This document shows, in pieces, positions 27,499 to 37,000 of a stretch of 48,967 nucleotides of DNA. Positions within the stretch are counted from its first letter, which is position 1. Each line of letters starts with the position of its first letter. The position numbers were made by a program, and so were the translations under genes. The notes beneath the pieces were generated by a model. That model had not been told where the DNA came from, made no database searches, and saw only the letters and a program-made list of their open reading frames with translations. This DNA comes from Deltaproteobacteria bacterium (GTDB lineage: Bacteria > Myxococcota_A > Polyangia > HGW-17 > SLPX01). The stretch lies in NCBI GenBank assembly GCA_021162935.1, contig JAGGXR010000043.1, forward strand, positions 1 through 48,967, in the 5' to 3' direction.

Positions 27499-29390
27499 CG
27501 TGCACCTCCCTGGCCGTGGGACGCCTCGGTTGCCTGATGGTGGAACGTCGCGCCAGTCCGTCCGGCAGACGACGATCCTAGTGATTGCTCCACGGGCACC
27601 GGCAAGATGGGCGGTCGATTCTTGCCAGCCGGCTTCTTTTGGGTCTCCACTTTTGAGATGAGCAAGGAAGGCGACGTAGCCGACACGGGCACCCAGCCCG
27701 ATTCGGCACCGCACATACCGTTGAACACGGACACGTCGTTTCCCGCGGCCACGATGCGTCGCAACGCCAACAGCGGCGTTCCCACCATGTCCACCCCGCG
27801 AATGAGCTCATCGCGGCGCCCGTCCAGGTACATGCGATACACCTTGACGGGCATCACCTTGAAGGCTTGAGGCATGCTCCTCTGTGTCAAGGTGAATCCG
27901 CCGGACACGTCCTCGAAGATGAGGCCATACGGCTTGTGCTGCCGACGCAAAGCCGCTTTGAGCATTGCACGAAGCATCTCGTACGTGACGAAACGATGGG
28001 GCTCCACCACGAGGTTCGCCTGCCTGGGAACCGCCAACCGACCGAATTGGCGACGGCCGTGGCCGTTGGACCGATTGATGCCGGGAATGGGAATCCGCGA
28101 CATCAAGAACCCCTTGAGCACGCCATGATCCACGAGGGTCGCCCGCTGGGCGGTCATCCCTTCGTTGTCCACCAGATAATGCCCGTTGGCGAATCGACCG
28201 TTGATATCCACGATCCTCGGGTCGTCGAACACGGACAGAAACGACGGCATGATCTGCTGCCCCAGCTTGGCTCTGAAGGTCTGGCCAGACCGCCGCAACT
28301 TCTGGCGATGTCCCTCCATCCTGTGGCCGAACACCTCGTGAAAAAAAACGCCGGCCGCCCTGCCGCGAAAAATAGCAGGCCCCTCGTAGGGATCTGCCAC
28401 AGGCGCCTTACGCAGGACCTCCAGGTCAGAAATCATCGTTTGGGTCAGTCTGGTCAGCTCGGCCAGGCTGGGCAGCCCATCCTGGTTGCTGGCCACCCGA
28501 ATTTCGTTGCGGGCAAGGGGCATACCATCGGGAGCCAGGGTCGCCGCCTGAACCACAACGATATAGCGCGCTCCGGGCACCTGGATCGAGGTTCCCTCGC
28601 TGCTGACCATGTACGAGCCACCTGCCACCCCCGAAATCTGGACCGCACTGGACAGAATATCTGGATGGCCGGAAAACAGATTGGACAGCTTCCTGGCGAC
28701 CGTCTCCCACTTGGGCCTGTCGAAGACGAGATGCGTGGTCTGACAATGCAGGACGAGGTGCTCGGGCGACGAAAAATCGTCGGATGGTTTGGCTGGTTTG
28801 GGCGTTGTCTTGGCCCTGGCCTGCTGGGCCGCATAGGTGCGACAGGCGTTGCGGTACGCCCCGTCGGTGGCCTTCCACAGGGCCATTCGCACCGCCGCCT
28901 CGTCATCGTCCAGTGGCAACGTTGCAACCGTGGTCCAGGATCGATCCAGAAAATGCGTGTTGTCGAAATGCCGATTCCCCACCCGAAGGTCCACGTTGAC
29001 CGAACGAGCACGAATGGTGGCCGACACGGTCAGGCTCCCCAGGCTGGCCGCCACATCGGCCCGTTCCTCGTCCCGCCCTTCGTAGGCGACGAAGTAGGGG
29101 GCCGGGCAGCCGCCCGAAGCACGGAACCCCTTCATGGTTCGGTCGATTTCCTTCTGAAACAGACCGAGCAGCGGCGACGCCTGGGTCTTTCGACAGGTGG
29201 ATTCGAGCTTGAGGTTCCAACGCAGCGACGCCATCGGCTCGTGCGGACGGACCCTCGGCATGCGCTCGACCGGATGCGCCGCTCCCTTGCCCGCCGCCGA
29301 CCCGCCGCAGCCACCCTGCACCACGCACAACGCGGTCCCCAGGGAAACCACCCCCAAGATGATTCCTGCCCAATTGTGTCCTTGTTTCAT
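27495..29390 (-). CDS. Exported TldD-like metallopeptidase (probable lipoprotein)
   Basis: A 631-residue member of the TldD/PmbA family. The N-terminus is a signal peptide ending QGGC (Cys 28), a weak but plausible lipobox. The metallopeptidase motif HEVFGHRMEGH (residues 351-361) corresponds to the HExxxH of TldD. FNGMCGAESGWVPVS (Cys 560) matches the C-terminal Cys ligand region. Other shared blocks are DDPRIVDINGRFANGHYLVDNEG in parts and RSNGHGRR. TldD/TldE unfold and cleave peptides, maturing antibiotics such as microcin B17. An envelope location suggests a different substrate. The start ATG 29390 has AAGGAG six bases upstream. The gene lies 100 bases after the HAD phosphatase. Confidence 0.88.
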   Translation of the reverse strand: MKQGHNWAGIILGVVSLGTALCVVQGGCGGSAAGKGAAHPVERMPRVRPHEPMASLRWNLKLESTCRKTQASPLLGLFQKEIDRTMKGFRASGGCPAPYFVAYEGRDEERADVAASLGSLTVSATIRARSVNVDLRVGNRHFDNTHFLDRSWTTVATLPLDDDEAAVRMALWKATDGAYRNACRTYAAQQARAKTTPKPAKPSDDFSSPEHLVLHCQTTHLVFDRPKWETVARKLSNLFSGHPDILSSAVQISGVAGGSYMVSSEGTSIQVPGARYIVVVQAATLAPDGMPLARNEIRVASNQDGLPSLAELTRLTQTMISDLEVLRKAPVADPYEGPAIFRGRAAGVFFHEVFGHRMEGHRQKLRRSGQTFRAKLGQQIMPSFLSVFDDPRIVDINGRFANGHYLVDNEGMTAQRATLVDHGVLKGFLMSRIPIPGINRSNGHGRRQFGRLAVPRQANLVVEPHRFVTYEMLRAMLKAALRRQHKPYGLIFEDVSGGFTLTQRSMPQAFKVMPVKVYRMYLDGRRDELIRGVDMVGTPLLALRRIVAAGNDVSVFNGMCGAESGWVPVSATSPSLLISKVETQKKPAGKNRPPILPVPVEQSLGSSSAGRTGATFHHQATEASHGQGGAR

Positions 29391-29489
29391 CGATGACTCC
29401 TTGTACGCGTCACGGTCCTGTATCCCGTCTTCGCTATGCGGCCACCATACGCCGATCCCATACGAATCGACCCGCCTTTGTCGTGTCCT

Positions 29490-30182
29490 CTATTCCCCTG
29501 ACGCCTCACCGAGATCGTCGGCTAGTCGCACCCCGAGGTGAGGCAGAATGAGCGTCAGATCCTCCTCGTCGATCACCACCCGGGCCAGCCGCCTCAACTC
29601 GTCGGACTTGGGACGGAAGGCAATGGGAAGACCCGCGATGCCCGCGGCCGACAGGTCGTTATCGTTGTCTCCCACAAAGGCACAACGATCCAGGGGAATC
29701 TGGAGACGACGGCTGATCTCTTCGATCCCATGCGCCTTGCGATCCAAATCGAAGGGCGTGTGACGCCCCCCAGCGATCCGACCGGTCTCATCGAAAAAAA
29801 TCCGGTTCAGGAACACCACGTCGAACAGGCTCTCGTCGAAGAACGTGGTGAGGACCAGGTCCAGGCTGCCCGATAGGACGGCGATCTTCTTTCCCGCTTC
29901 CTTGAGCCGCTCCAACGTGGTCTGCGCCCCGTTCGTGGGCACGATCTTCTCGGCAAACATGGCCTGCATGGTCTGCCGGGTCACACCCCGTTCGTCGAGG
30001 AGTTCCAGGTCGTGTTCGAACCATTCCCGGTAGGAAATACGCCCTTCGAAAAACGCCTGACGCGCCAGAACCCGCCGCGCAGCATCCGTTTTGAAATGGT
30101 CGTGGAGCGAATTCCAGATAAAGACCGTACCCTGAACGAGGGTCCCGTCCAGGTCGAAACACACCACCTCATAGTCTGACAC
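29490..30182 (-). CDS. HAD-family phosphatase, SerB-like
   Basis: A 230-residue HAD hydrolase. FDLDGTLV near residue 9 gives the nucleophile and acid Asp pair. VLSGSLDLVL supplies the motif II Ser, Arg158-Lys in LDRKAHGIEE motif III, and FVGDNDNDLSAAG motif IV. The cap and length fit the phosphoserine phosphatase-like subfamily (IB). The substrate is not certain. The GTG at 30182 is chosen because GAGGTG stands six bases before it. It is the first gene of the minus-strand set leading into the TldD-like pair. Confidence 0.85.
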   Translation of the reverse strand: MSDYEVVCFDLDGTLVQGTVFIWNSLHDHFKTDAARRVLARQAFFEGRISYREWFEHDLELLDERGVTRQTMQAMFAEKIVPTNGAQTTLERLKEAGKKIAVLSGSLDLVLTTFFDESLFDVVFLNRIFFDETGRIAGGRHTPFDLDRKAHGIEEISRRLQIPLDRCAFVGDNDNDLSAAGIAGLPIAFRPKSDELRRLARVVIDEEDLTLILPHLGVRLADDLGEASGE

Positions 30183-30492
30183 CGTGTCACCTCGACTGCC
30201 GCGCAATCCCCGACAGGGCCATCACAGAGCCGTCAGAGCCGACCACGCGTGCTGATTCGTGGATGTCACAGATCCTGGGTTCGGTCAACCCCGGGCGTCC
30301 TGGCCGACACGCCGAGAAATCCGTGTCATGGACCAATCGCGCCACGTGACCCGCGCGGCCTCACGAAAACCGTTGTGGACTCCGGCGTCACTAGAAGCAT
30401 CCAACCCGACCACAGACGGCCCATTGTCCGATGCAATGGCGATGCGTGAACAAGGCTTTCTCACCACTTTGTCGATCGAGTTGAAAAACACG

Positions 30493-30522
30493 TTGACAGC
30501 CCTGACCAGATATCCCTAGATT
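30493..30522 (+). promoter_or_regulatory. Promoter of the first P-domain lipoprotein gene
   Basis: TTGACA (30493-30498), 18-base spacer, TAGATT (30517-30522). The second paralogue has the same layout upstream, which supports the call. Confidence 0.6.
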
Positions 30523-30531
30523 TAGTGGTTG

Positions 30532-30587
30532 CGATGGGATGGAACGATCACCTGCAGTGGACAGAGTGCGATGCAGCCATCCCATCG
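30532..30587 (+). promoter_or_regulatory. Leader inverted repeat, 11-bp perfect arms
   Basis: CGATGGGATGG at 30532-30542 pairs with CCATCCCATCG at 30577-30587, with a 34-base loop that can form a further CTGCA/TGCAG stem. It begins right after the inferred transcription start, so it should fold in the mRNA leader. Confidence 0.6.
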
Positions 30588-30663
30588 AAAATGGGACGAA
30601 AAACAAACGAGCCACACAAACAAAGGTAGAGCGGTCAACCGCCCACCACAAGGAGGTCTTGAA

Positions 30664-33663
30664 ATGCGACGTACATTTTTGGCAATCACATTATTGGCGG
30701 GAGCCACGTGGCTCGTGGCATCCTGCAGCGATGACTCGTCAGGTCCGTCCTGCGGAAACGGCATCTGCGAGGATGGTGAAACACCCGATTCCTGCGCCGA
30801 CGACTGCGGCTGCGGAAACGCCATCCTGAACACGGGCGAAGACTGTGACGGCACCCAGTTCGGTAACGCCACGTGCCAGGATCTGGGCTTTTCGGGCGGC
30901 ACCTTGAACTGCTCGGCCACCTGTCAGTTCGATACGTCGTCCTGCACGAACGAATCCAAGTGCGGCAACGGCACCATCGACAACGGCGAAGACTGCGATG
31001 GCACGAACCTGGACAACCAGACCTGCCAGACCCAGGGCTTCGGAGGCGGCACCCTGGCCTGCTCCGACACCTGTCAGTTCGTCACATCCGGCTGCTGCGC
31101 CAGCACCTGCACGAGCGCTGGCGACACCCAATGCAACGGCGACACCGTACAAACATGCCAGACCGGCACCAGCGGTTGCCTCGAATGGATTGACACCACC
31201 GACTGCACCGCCACCAATCAGGTCTGCCACATGGACCAGGGAACGGCGAGTTGCCAAAACACCTGCACAAACCAATGCAACCAGGCCGGCGACACCCAAT
31301 GCAACGGCGACACCGTACAAACATGCCAGACCGGCACCAGCGGTTGCCTCGAATGGATCGACACCACCAACTGCACCACCACCAATCAGTTGTGCATCGT
31401 AAACGAAGGCATCGCGCAATGCGAAAATCCTCCCACGGGCGACGACTGCGGATCCGCCATTCCCATCAGTTCCACGCCGTTCACCATAGACGGGACCGAC
31501 ATCACCGCCGACGCCACCGACGACTACGACTTTTCCTCGAACACCGACTGTGGCACCGCGCATGGCGTGGACATATTCTTCACCATCGACCTGAACGCAG
31601 GCGACACCCTGCACATGGCTGAGACTGGAGGCATGGATGCGGTCATCCGCGTGCTCGACACCTGCGATGCCACGTCAGCCTGTCTGTTCAGCGCAGACTA
31701 CGGGGAAAACGACCTAAGCTTCGTGGCGCCTGCCGACGGCACCTACTTCATCGTGCTGGAAGCCTACTACGCATCACCATCGTCAGTAGACTATCACTTC
31801 GTGGTGGACGTGTATCCGGCCGAATCCGCGTGCGGCGACGGCATCGACAACGACCATGACGGCGACACCGACTGCGAAGACAGCGATTGTGCCGGCCAAG
31901 GATCTTGTGAAACCACCGAAACCACCTGCAACGACAGCTTCGACAACGACGGCGACGGCGACACCGACTGCGAAGATACGGACTGCTTCGGTCAGACCGG
32001 CTGCACCACCGAGACGATTTGCGGTGACGGCGAGGACAACGACAATGACGGCGACACCGACTGTGCCGACTCCGACTGCCAGACCACGGTGGCCTGCCAG
32101 CCTCTCAAGGGCATCTGGCAGGAGTTCGGCAACGACGACCCCGTGGACATTGTGGGAAAAACCATCACCTTCACCCCGGACGCCACGGACGTAAACGGCT
32201 ACACATGGGCGGTCACCGGGGACGCCACAACCTACCCGATCGTGCCCGGAAGCGGCACGACGAGCGCCACCATGGACCTGGGCGACGACGATTCTCAGGC
32301 CTACGCGCTGACGACCATGACGGGTGGTTTTCCGTTCTACGGCACCACGTACAGCCAGATATACGTGGGTTCGAATGGCTACATCGCCCTGGGTGAGGCT
32401 GATACCTCGGTCACATATGACGCAACGGACTTCCTGGCATCCGGGCCCAAAATCGCAGGATTCTCGGATGACCTGGCGCCAGACGACGGCGGAACCATCA
32501 CCATCGACGAGTTCGCCCATAGCGTCGTGGTGACCTACGATCAGGTACCAGAATACTGGAGCGGCGATCTGGAATCCTTCCAGATCGAACTGCTCGACGA
32601 CGGCGTGATCAAGGTCCACTACCTCCAAAGTCAACTCACCGACGAAGGCATCGTGGGCATCACGGCTGGGGTGGGCATTGCTCCATATCCAGCCGAGACC
32701 GACTTCGTGCTGCCGCCTCCGCCGGTGATCAACGAGGTCCTCTATGATGATGACAGTGGTGACGACATGGAGTTCGTCGAGATCAAGGCGCCTTCGGGCA
32801 CGGACCTGTCCGCCTACACGCTCGTGCATTACAACGGCAACGGAGGCAGTGTCATCTGGAGCATTCCGCTGACGGGATATGCTGCAAACACGAACGGTCT
32901 GTTCCTCATCGGATCAAGCCATTGGCCAAACGCGGACATCCACTGGGCAGACGTTAGCATATCCGACACGAATGCGCTGCAAAATGGCGCCGACTCCCTG
33001 GTGCTCTACAAGGACTATGGTTTGGGCACCGAGGCTGAGGTGGACGCTGTTGAGTGGGAAACCGGCGCAAGCGTTTCCCACGCCGAGGGCAGCCCGGCCG
33101 CCGGCACTCCTTTTGGAAGCTGGAACACGTCCTTCGGCCGGTATCCCGACGGAACGGATACGGACGACAACTCGGCCGACTTTTTCACGGAATGGTGGCC
33201 AACGCCAGGCGAGCCCAACAACGGACCCAGCCCGGACGACACGTACAATCGCATCACCGGTTCGACCCAGTCCGACTATGCGGACAGCTTCCCCATCGCC
33301 ATCCCGGACAACGATGCCACGGGCATCACCGTCACCTTCGACACATCCACATGGGACTGGGTCCCTGCCACGGTGGGCGACATCGAGGTGGGCATCAACA
33401 TCTCGCATTCATATATTGGCGATCTGGAGGTCACCCTGACCGCGCCGGACGGCACCACGACCGTTGTGCTGCATGACGAAACAGGCGGTGGCGACGACGA
33501 CATCAATGGCGTCTACGACCTGACCCTGACCCCGGACGACGGCACCAACAACATGGACAGCTTCAATGGCCTGAACGCCCAGGGCACCTGGACCCTCCAT
33601 ATCTCCGACAACGGATTTGGGGACATGGGCCAGCTCAACGAATGGATCCTGTGGATCAAGTAA
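30664..33663 (+). CDS. Large mosaic surface lipoprotein (Cys-rich repeats, PPC-like, lamin-tail, P-domain), copy 1
   Basis: 999 residues. A signal peptide ends LVASC (Cys 21). Then come Cys-rich repeats of the CGNG...GEDCDG type (30-145), two near-identical 56-residue Cys repeats (about 145-255), a PPC-like beta domain (about 258-385), three Asp/Cys repeats of the DNDGDGDTDC type that may bind calcium (388-478), a beta domain with GGFPFYGTTY and VGSNGYIALG (about 500-680), a lamin-tail-like domain beginning VINEVLYDDD (about 688-830), and a C-terminal proprotein convertase P-domain ending NEWILWIK. No protease domain is present, so an adhesive or structural surface role is inferred. ATG 30664 follows AAGGAGGT. 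Confidence 0.88.
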   Translation: MRRTFLAITLLAGATWLVASCSDDSSGPSCGNGICEDGETPDSCADDCGCGNAILNTGEDCDGTQFGNATCQDLGFSGGTLNCSATCQFDTSSCTNESKCGNGTIDNGEDCDGTNLDNQTCQTQGFGGGTLACSDTCQFVTSGCCASTCTSAGDTQCNGDTVQTCQTGTSGCLEWIDTTDCTATNQVCHMDQGTASCQNTCTNQCNQAGDTQCNGDTVQTCQTGTSGCLEWIDTTNCTTTNQLCIVNEGIAQCENPPTGDDCGSAIPISSTPFTIDGTDITADATDDYDFSSNTDCGTAHGVDIFFTIDLNAGDTLHMAETGGMDAVIRVLDTCDATSACLFSADYGENDLSFVAPADGTYFIVLEAYYASPSSVDYHFVVDVYPAESACGDGIDNDHDGDTDCEDSDCAGQGSCETTETTCNDSFDNDGDGDTDCEDTDCFGQTGCTTETICGDGEDNDNDGDTDCADSDCQTTVACQPLKGIWQEFGNDDPVDIVGKTITFTPDATDVNGYTWAVTGDATTYPIVPGSGTTSATMDLGDDDSQAYALTTMTGGFPFYGTTYSQIYVGSNGYIALGEADTSVTYDATDFLASGPKIAGFSDDLAPDDGGTITIDEFAHSVVVTYDQVPEYWSGDLESFQIELLDDGVIKVHYLQSQLTDEGIVGITAGVGIAPYPAETDFVLPPPPVINEVLYDDDSGDDMEFVEIKAPSGTDLSAYTLVHYNGNGGSVIWSIPLTGYAANTNGLFLIGSSHWPNADIHWADVSISDTNALQNGADSLVLYKDYGLGTEAEVDAVEWETGASVSHAEGSPAAGTPFGSWNTSFGRYPDGTDTDDNSADFFTEWWPTPGEPNNGPSPDDTYNRITGSTQSDYADSFPIAIPDNDATGITVTFDTSTWDWVPATVGDIEVGINISHSYIGDLEVTLTAPDGTTTVVLHDETGGGDDDINGVYDLTLTPDDGTNNMDSFNGLNAQGTWTLHISDNGFGDMGQLNEWILWIK
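31120..31389 (+). repeat. Internal 168-bp-period repeat in lipoprotein copy 1
   Basis: Bases 31120-31221 recur at 31288-31389. The first 71 bases are identical and only a few changes follow. They encode the repeated GDTQCNGDTVQTCQTGTSGC segment. Confidence 0.95.
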
Positions 33664-33683
33664 CGAGTCTGTCCTGACCGGAA

Positions 33684-33712
33684 AATCCGGCCCGCTGCCA
33701 GCGGGCCGGATT
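33684..33712 (+). terminator. Strong hairpin after lipoprotein copy 1
   Basis: Perfect 13-bp stem AATCCGGCCCGCT / AGCGGGCCGGATT with a 3-base loop, 20 bases after the stop codon. There is no long T-tract, so it may act as an attenuating or 3'-stabilising hairpin. Confidence 0.7.
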
Positions 33713-33931
33713 GGCACCTTCTCTATTCGGCGCTCGCCCGCGGCATACCTGGGCCCGCCGAGCCCCCGCGATTCAATCCCCAACGTCCATGCTCCCAACG
33801 CGCATCCCTTTTCATGCGACATCCTGCCTGGACGGAGCCAAAACTCGTAAAAACACAGCGTCTGGACCGCTCGGCCCTGCCTCAAAAAGGCGCCATTGGG
33901 CAACAAATCCACCCGACTCAAAAAAAAGCCG

Positions 33932-33961
33932 TTGACCCGGCCTGCGAATCCTGACTAAGAA
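33932..33961 (+). promoter_or_regulatory. Promoter of the second P-domain lipoprotein gene
   Basis: TTGACC (33932-33937), 18-base spacer, TAAGAA (33956-33961), matching the spacing of the copy 1 promoter. Confidence 0.5.
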
Positions 33962-34043
33962 CAAACAGTCATAACGATCGGGCGGGACGAACAAAAAACA
34001 ACGAGAAACATAGAGAAACGACCATGGTGAAGGAGGTTCGATA

Positions 34044-37000
34044 ATGAAACGACTATTTTTGGCAATCACATTCTTGGCGGGTGCCACGTGGCTCGTGGCA
34101 TCCTGCAGTGACGACTCCCACTCGGGGCCCAAATGCGGGGACGGAGTCTGCGATTCTGGCGAAACAGCGGCCGACTGTCCAGCCGACTGCGGCTGCGGAA
34201 ACGGTGTGGTGAACCAAGGTGAGCAGTGCGACGGTCAGGACATGGGCGATACCCCGACCTGCCAAGACCAAGGATTCGAGGGCGGCACCCTGAGCTGCAA
34301 CGGCACGTGCCATTACGACACGACCCAATGCACTGGTGGGTCCCAATGCGGCAACGGAACCAAGGAAGGGACCGAACAATGTGACAAAACCGACCTTGGT
34401 GACCAGACCTGCCAGGATAAGGGCTTCGACGGCGGCGAACTGGGCTGCGACCAGAACTGCCACCTGGATATCTCGGGCTGTTGCAATGACTCCTGCGACA
34501 CGGACGGCGCCAAAAAGTGCCTGGGCGAGGTGCTGCAAGCCTGCCAGACGGGGGGCACCGGCTGCCTCGCCTGGATCAACAACACCGACTGCTCCACGGC
34601 AGGCGGCCACTGCGTGACGGACGACTCGGGCGCCCATTGTGAAATCCCCTGCACGAATCACTGCCAAACCGATGGTGAACTGCGGTGCCACGGCGACATC
34701 CTGCAAGTCTGCAGCATGCAGGGCGACTGCCTGGACTGGGCGGATCAAACCGACTGTACGACCACTCAGCAGTTTTGTTCTACCGATGGGGGCACGGCCC
34801 ATTGCGACACGGCGCCACAAGGGGACCGATGCGCGAATCCGATCATGGTGACCTCGACGCCCTTTACCATGGATGGCACTGACATCACGGACGACTACAC
34901 GGACGCGTACGACTTCTCGGGAACAGACTGCGGCACGGGACACGGCGCAGAGGCGATCTTCAGCATCGACCTGACCTCGGGGCAGGTCCTGCACATGGCT
35001 GAGACTGGAAGCATGGATGCGGTCATCCGCGTGCTCGACACCTGCGACGCCACGGCAGCCTGCCTGTTCAGCGAAGACTACGGCGAAACCGATCTGAGCT
35101 TTGTCGCTCCCGCAGACGGAACCTATTTCGTGATTCTGGAAGCGTATTTTTCCACTTCCACGAGCGTGGACTATCATTTCACCATCGATGTGCCGCCGCC
35201 CGAGTCACAGTGCGGCGATGGCGTGGATAACGACTTCGACGGTGACACCGACTGCGAAGACAGCGATTGTGCCGGCCAAGGCTCTTGTGAAGCCACCGAG
35301 GCCACCTGCAACGACAGTTTCGATAACGATGGCGATGGCGACACCGACTGCGCCGACAGCGATTGTGCCGGCCAAGGCTCTTGTGAAGTCACCGAGGCCA
35401 CGTGCAATGACTCATTCGACAACGATGGCGACGGCGACATCGACTGCGCCGATACCGACTGTTTCGGCCAAACCGGCTGCACCACCGAGGCGCTGTGCGA
35501 CGATGGGGCGGACAACGACGGCGACGGCGTCACCGACTGCGCCGACTCCGACTGCCAGACCCTGGTGGCCTGCCAGCCTCTCAAGGCCATCTATCAGGAT
35601 TTCGACAGCGACGATCCCATGGACCTGGTGGCCCACAGCATCACCTTCACGCGCGACACGAACAACATCAACGGCTACACCTGGGCGGTCACCCAAGACG
35701 CCACAACCTACCCGATCACACCCGGAAGCGGCACGACGAGCGCCACCATGGACCTGGGCGACGACGAATCTCAGGCCTACGCGTTTGCGACCATGACGGG
35801 CGGCTTTCCGTTCTACGGCACCACGTATCACAGCATGTTCGTGGCCTCAAACGGATACATCGCCCTGGGCGTCGATGACCACTCTCTCCACCCTTCGGCT
35901 GCCAGCTTCCTGCCGAACGGACCCAAGGTCGGCGGCTACTCCGTGGACCTGGCGCCAAACCACGGCGGAACCATCACCATCGACGAGTTCGCTCACAGCG
36001 TCGTGGTGACCTACGACCAGGTGCCCCGATACTCCAGCGGCGAGCTGGAATCCTTCCAGATCGAGATGCTCGATGACGGCACCATCAAGTTCCACTACAT
36101 CCACAGTGAATTGACGGATGAGGGCGTCGTGGGTATCACCTCCGGAGTCGGGATCACGCCCTATCCGCCTGAAACAGACTTCGTGCCTTTTGCTCCGGCA
36201 GACACGGTGCTGATCAACGAAGTGTCCTACGACAATCCAACGACCGTCGATGCAAACGAATTCGTCGAATTGGTCGGGGCCCCAACCATGCGGAGCCTCG
36301 ACGGCTACACCCTCGTGCACCACGACGGTGACACGGGAGCGGTCATCTGGGCCCTGCCCCTGGACGGCCTCCGCACGAGCGATGCGAGCGAAATTCTCAT
36401 CGGCCCGTCCACCATGGCCGGAATCGACATCAGTTGGGCCCAACTCGGACTGCCCAACGAAACGGACGTCCTGGACGACGGTCCGGACTCGCTGGTGATC
36501 TACGCCAACTGGGATGGATCGAGTGGCGACCCAGTGGACGCGGTGGAATGGGAAACCGGCGCCTCACATTCTCATGCCGAGACTGCGGCCTGCAAGGGGG
36601 TCGAAGATTCGGACTGGAACACGTCCATCGGCCGGTACCCGGCCGGTCACGACACGGATGACAACTCGTCCGACTTCTTCGTGCAGTGGTGGCCCACGCC
36701 CGGCGAGCCCAACAACCAGCCCGGACCGGACAGCACCTACTTCCGCCTGACCGCCTCGACCCAGTCGGACGAAGCGGCCCAGTTCCCCGTCGCCATCCCC
36801 GACAACGACGCTTCGGGCATCTCGGTGCACCTCAACACGAATAACGTCACGGGATTCAATCTCACCTCAATCACTGACATCCAGGTGGGGATCAAGATCT
36901 CGCATACATGGATTGGCGATCTGATCGTGACGCTGACAGACCCGACGGGGATGATGCGCGAACTGCGCCACCGCTCCGGAAGCTCTACGGAGAACATCAT

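Larger units (their letters stand above)
30183..30663. other. Divergent intergenic region between the HAD gene and the first large lipoprotein gene
   Basis: It holds a plus-strand promoter (30493-30522), a structured leader (30532-30587) and a strong Shine-Dalgarno AAGGAGGT. The left part (30183-30490) shows no ORF or repeat I can support. Confidence 0.6.
33664..34043. other. Intergenic region between the two paralogous lipoprotein genes
   Basis: It contains a terminator hairpin (33684-33712), about 210 bases without a supported gene, then the promoter (33932-33961) and leader of the second copy. The leader shares a GGGACGAA followed by an A-rich CAACGAG tract with the leader of copy 1. Confidence 0.6.

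Noticed and set aside
27867-29396. 509-codon plus-strand open frame opposite the TldD-like gene
   Set aside because: Antisense shadow; the minus-strand frame has the HExxGH zinc motif.
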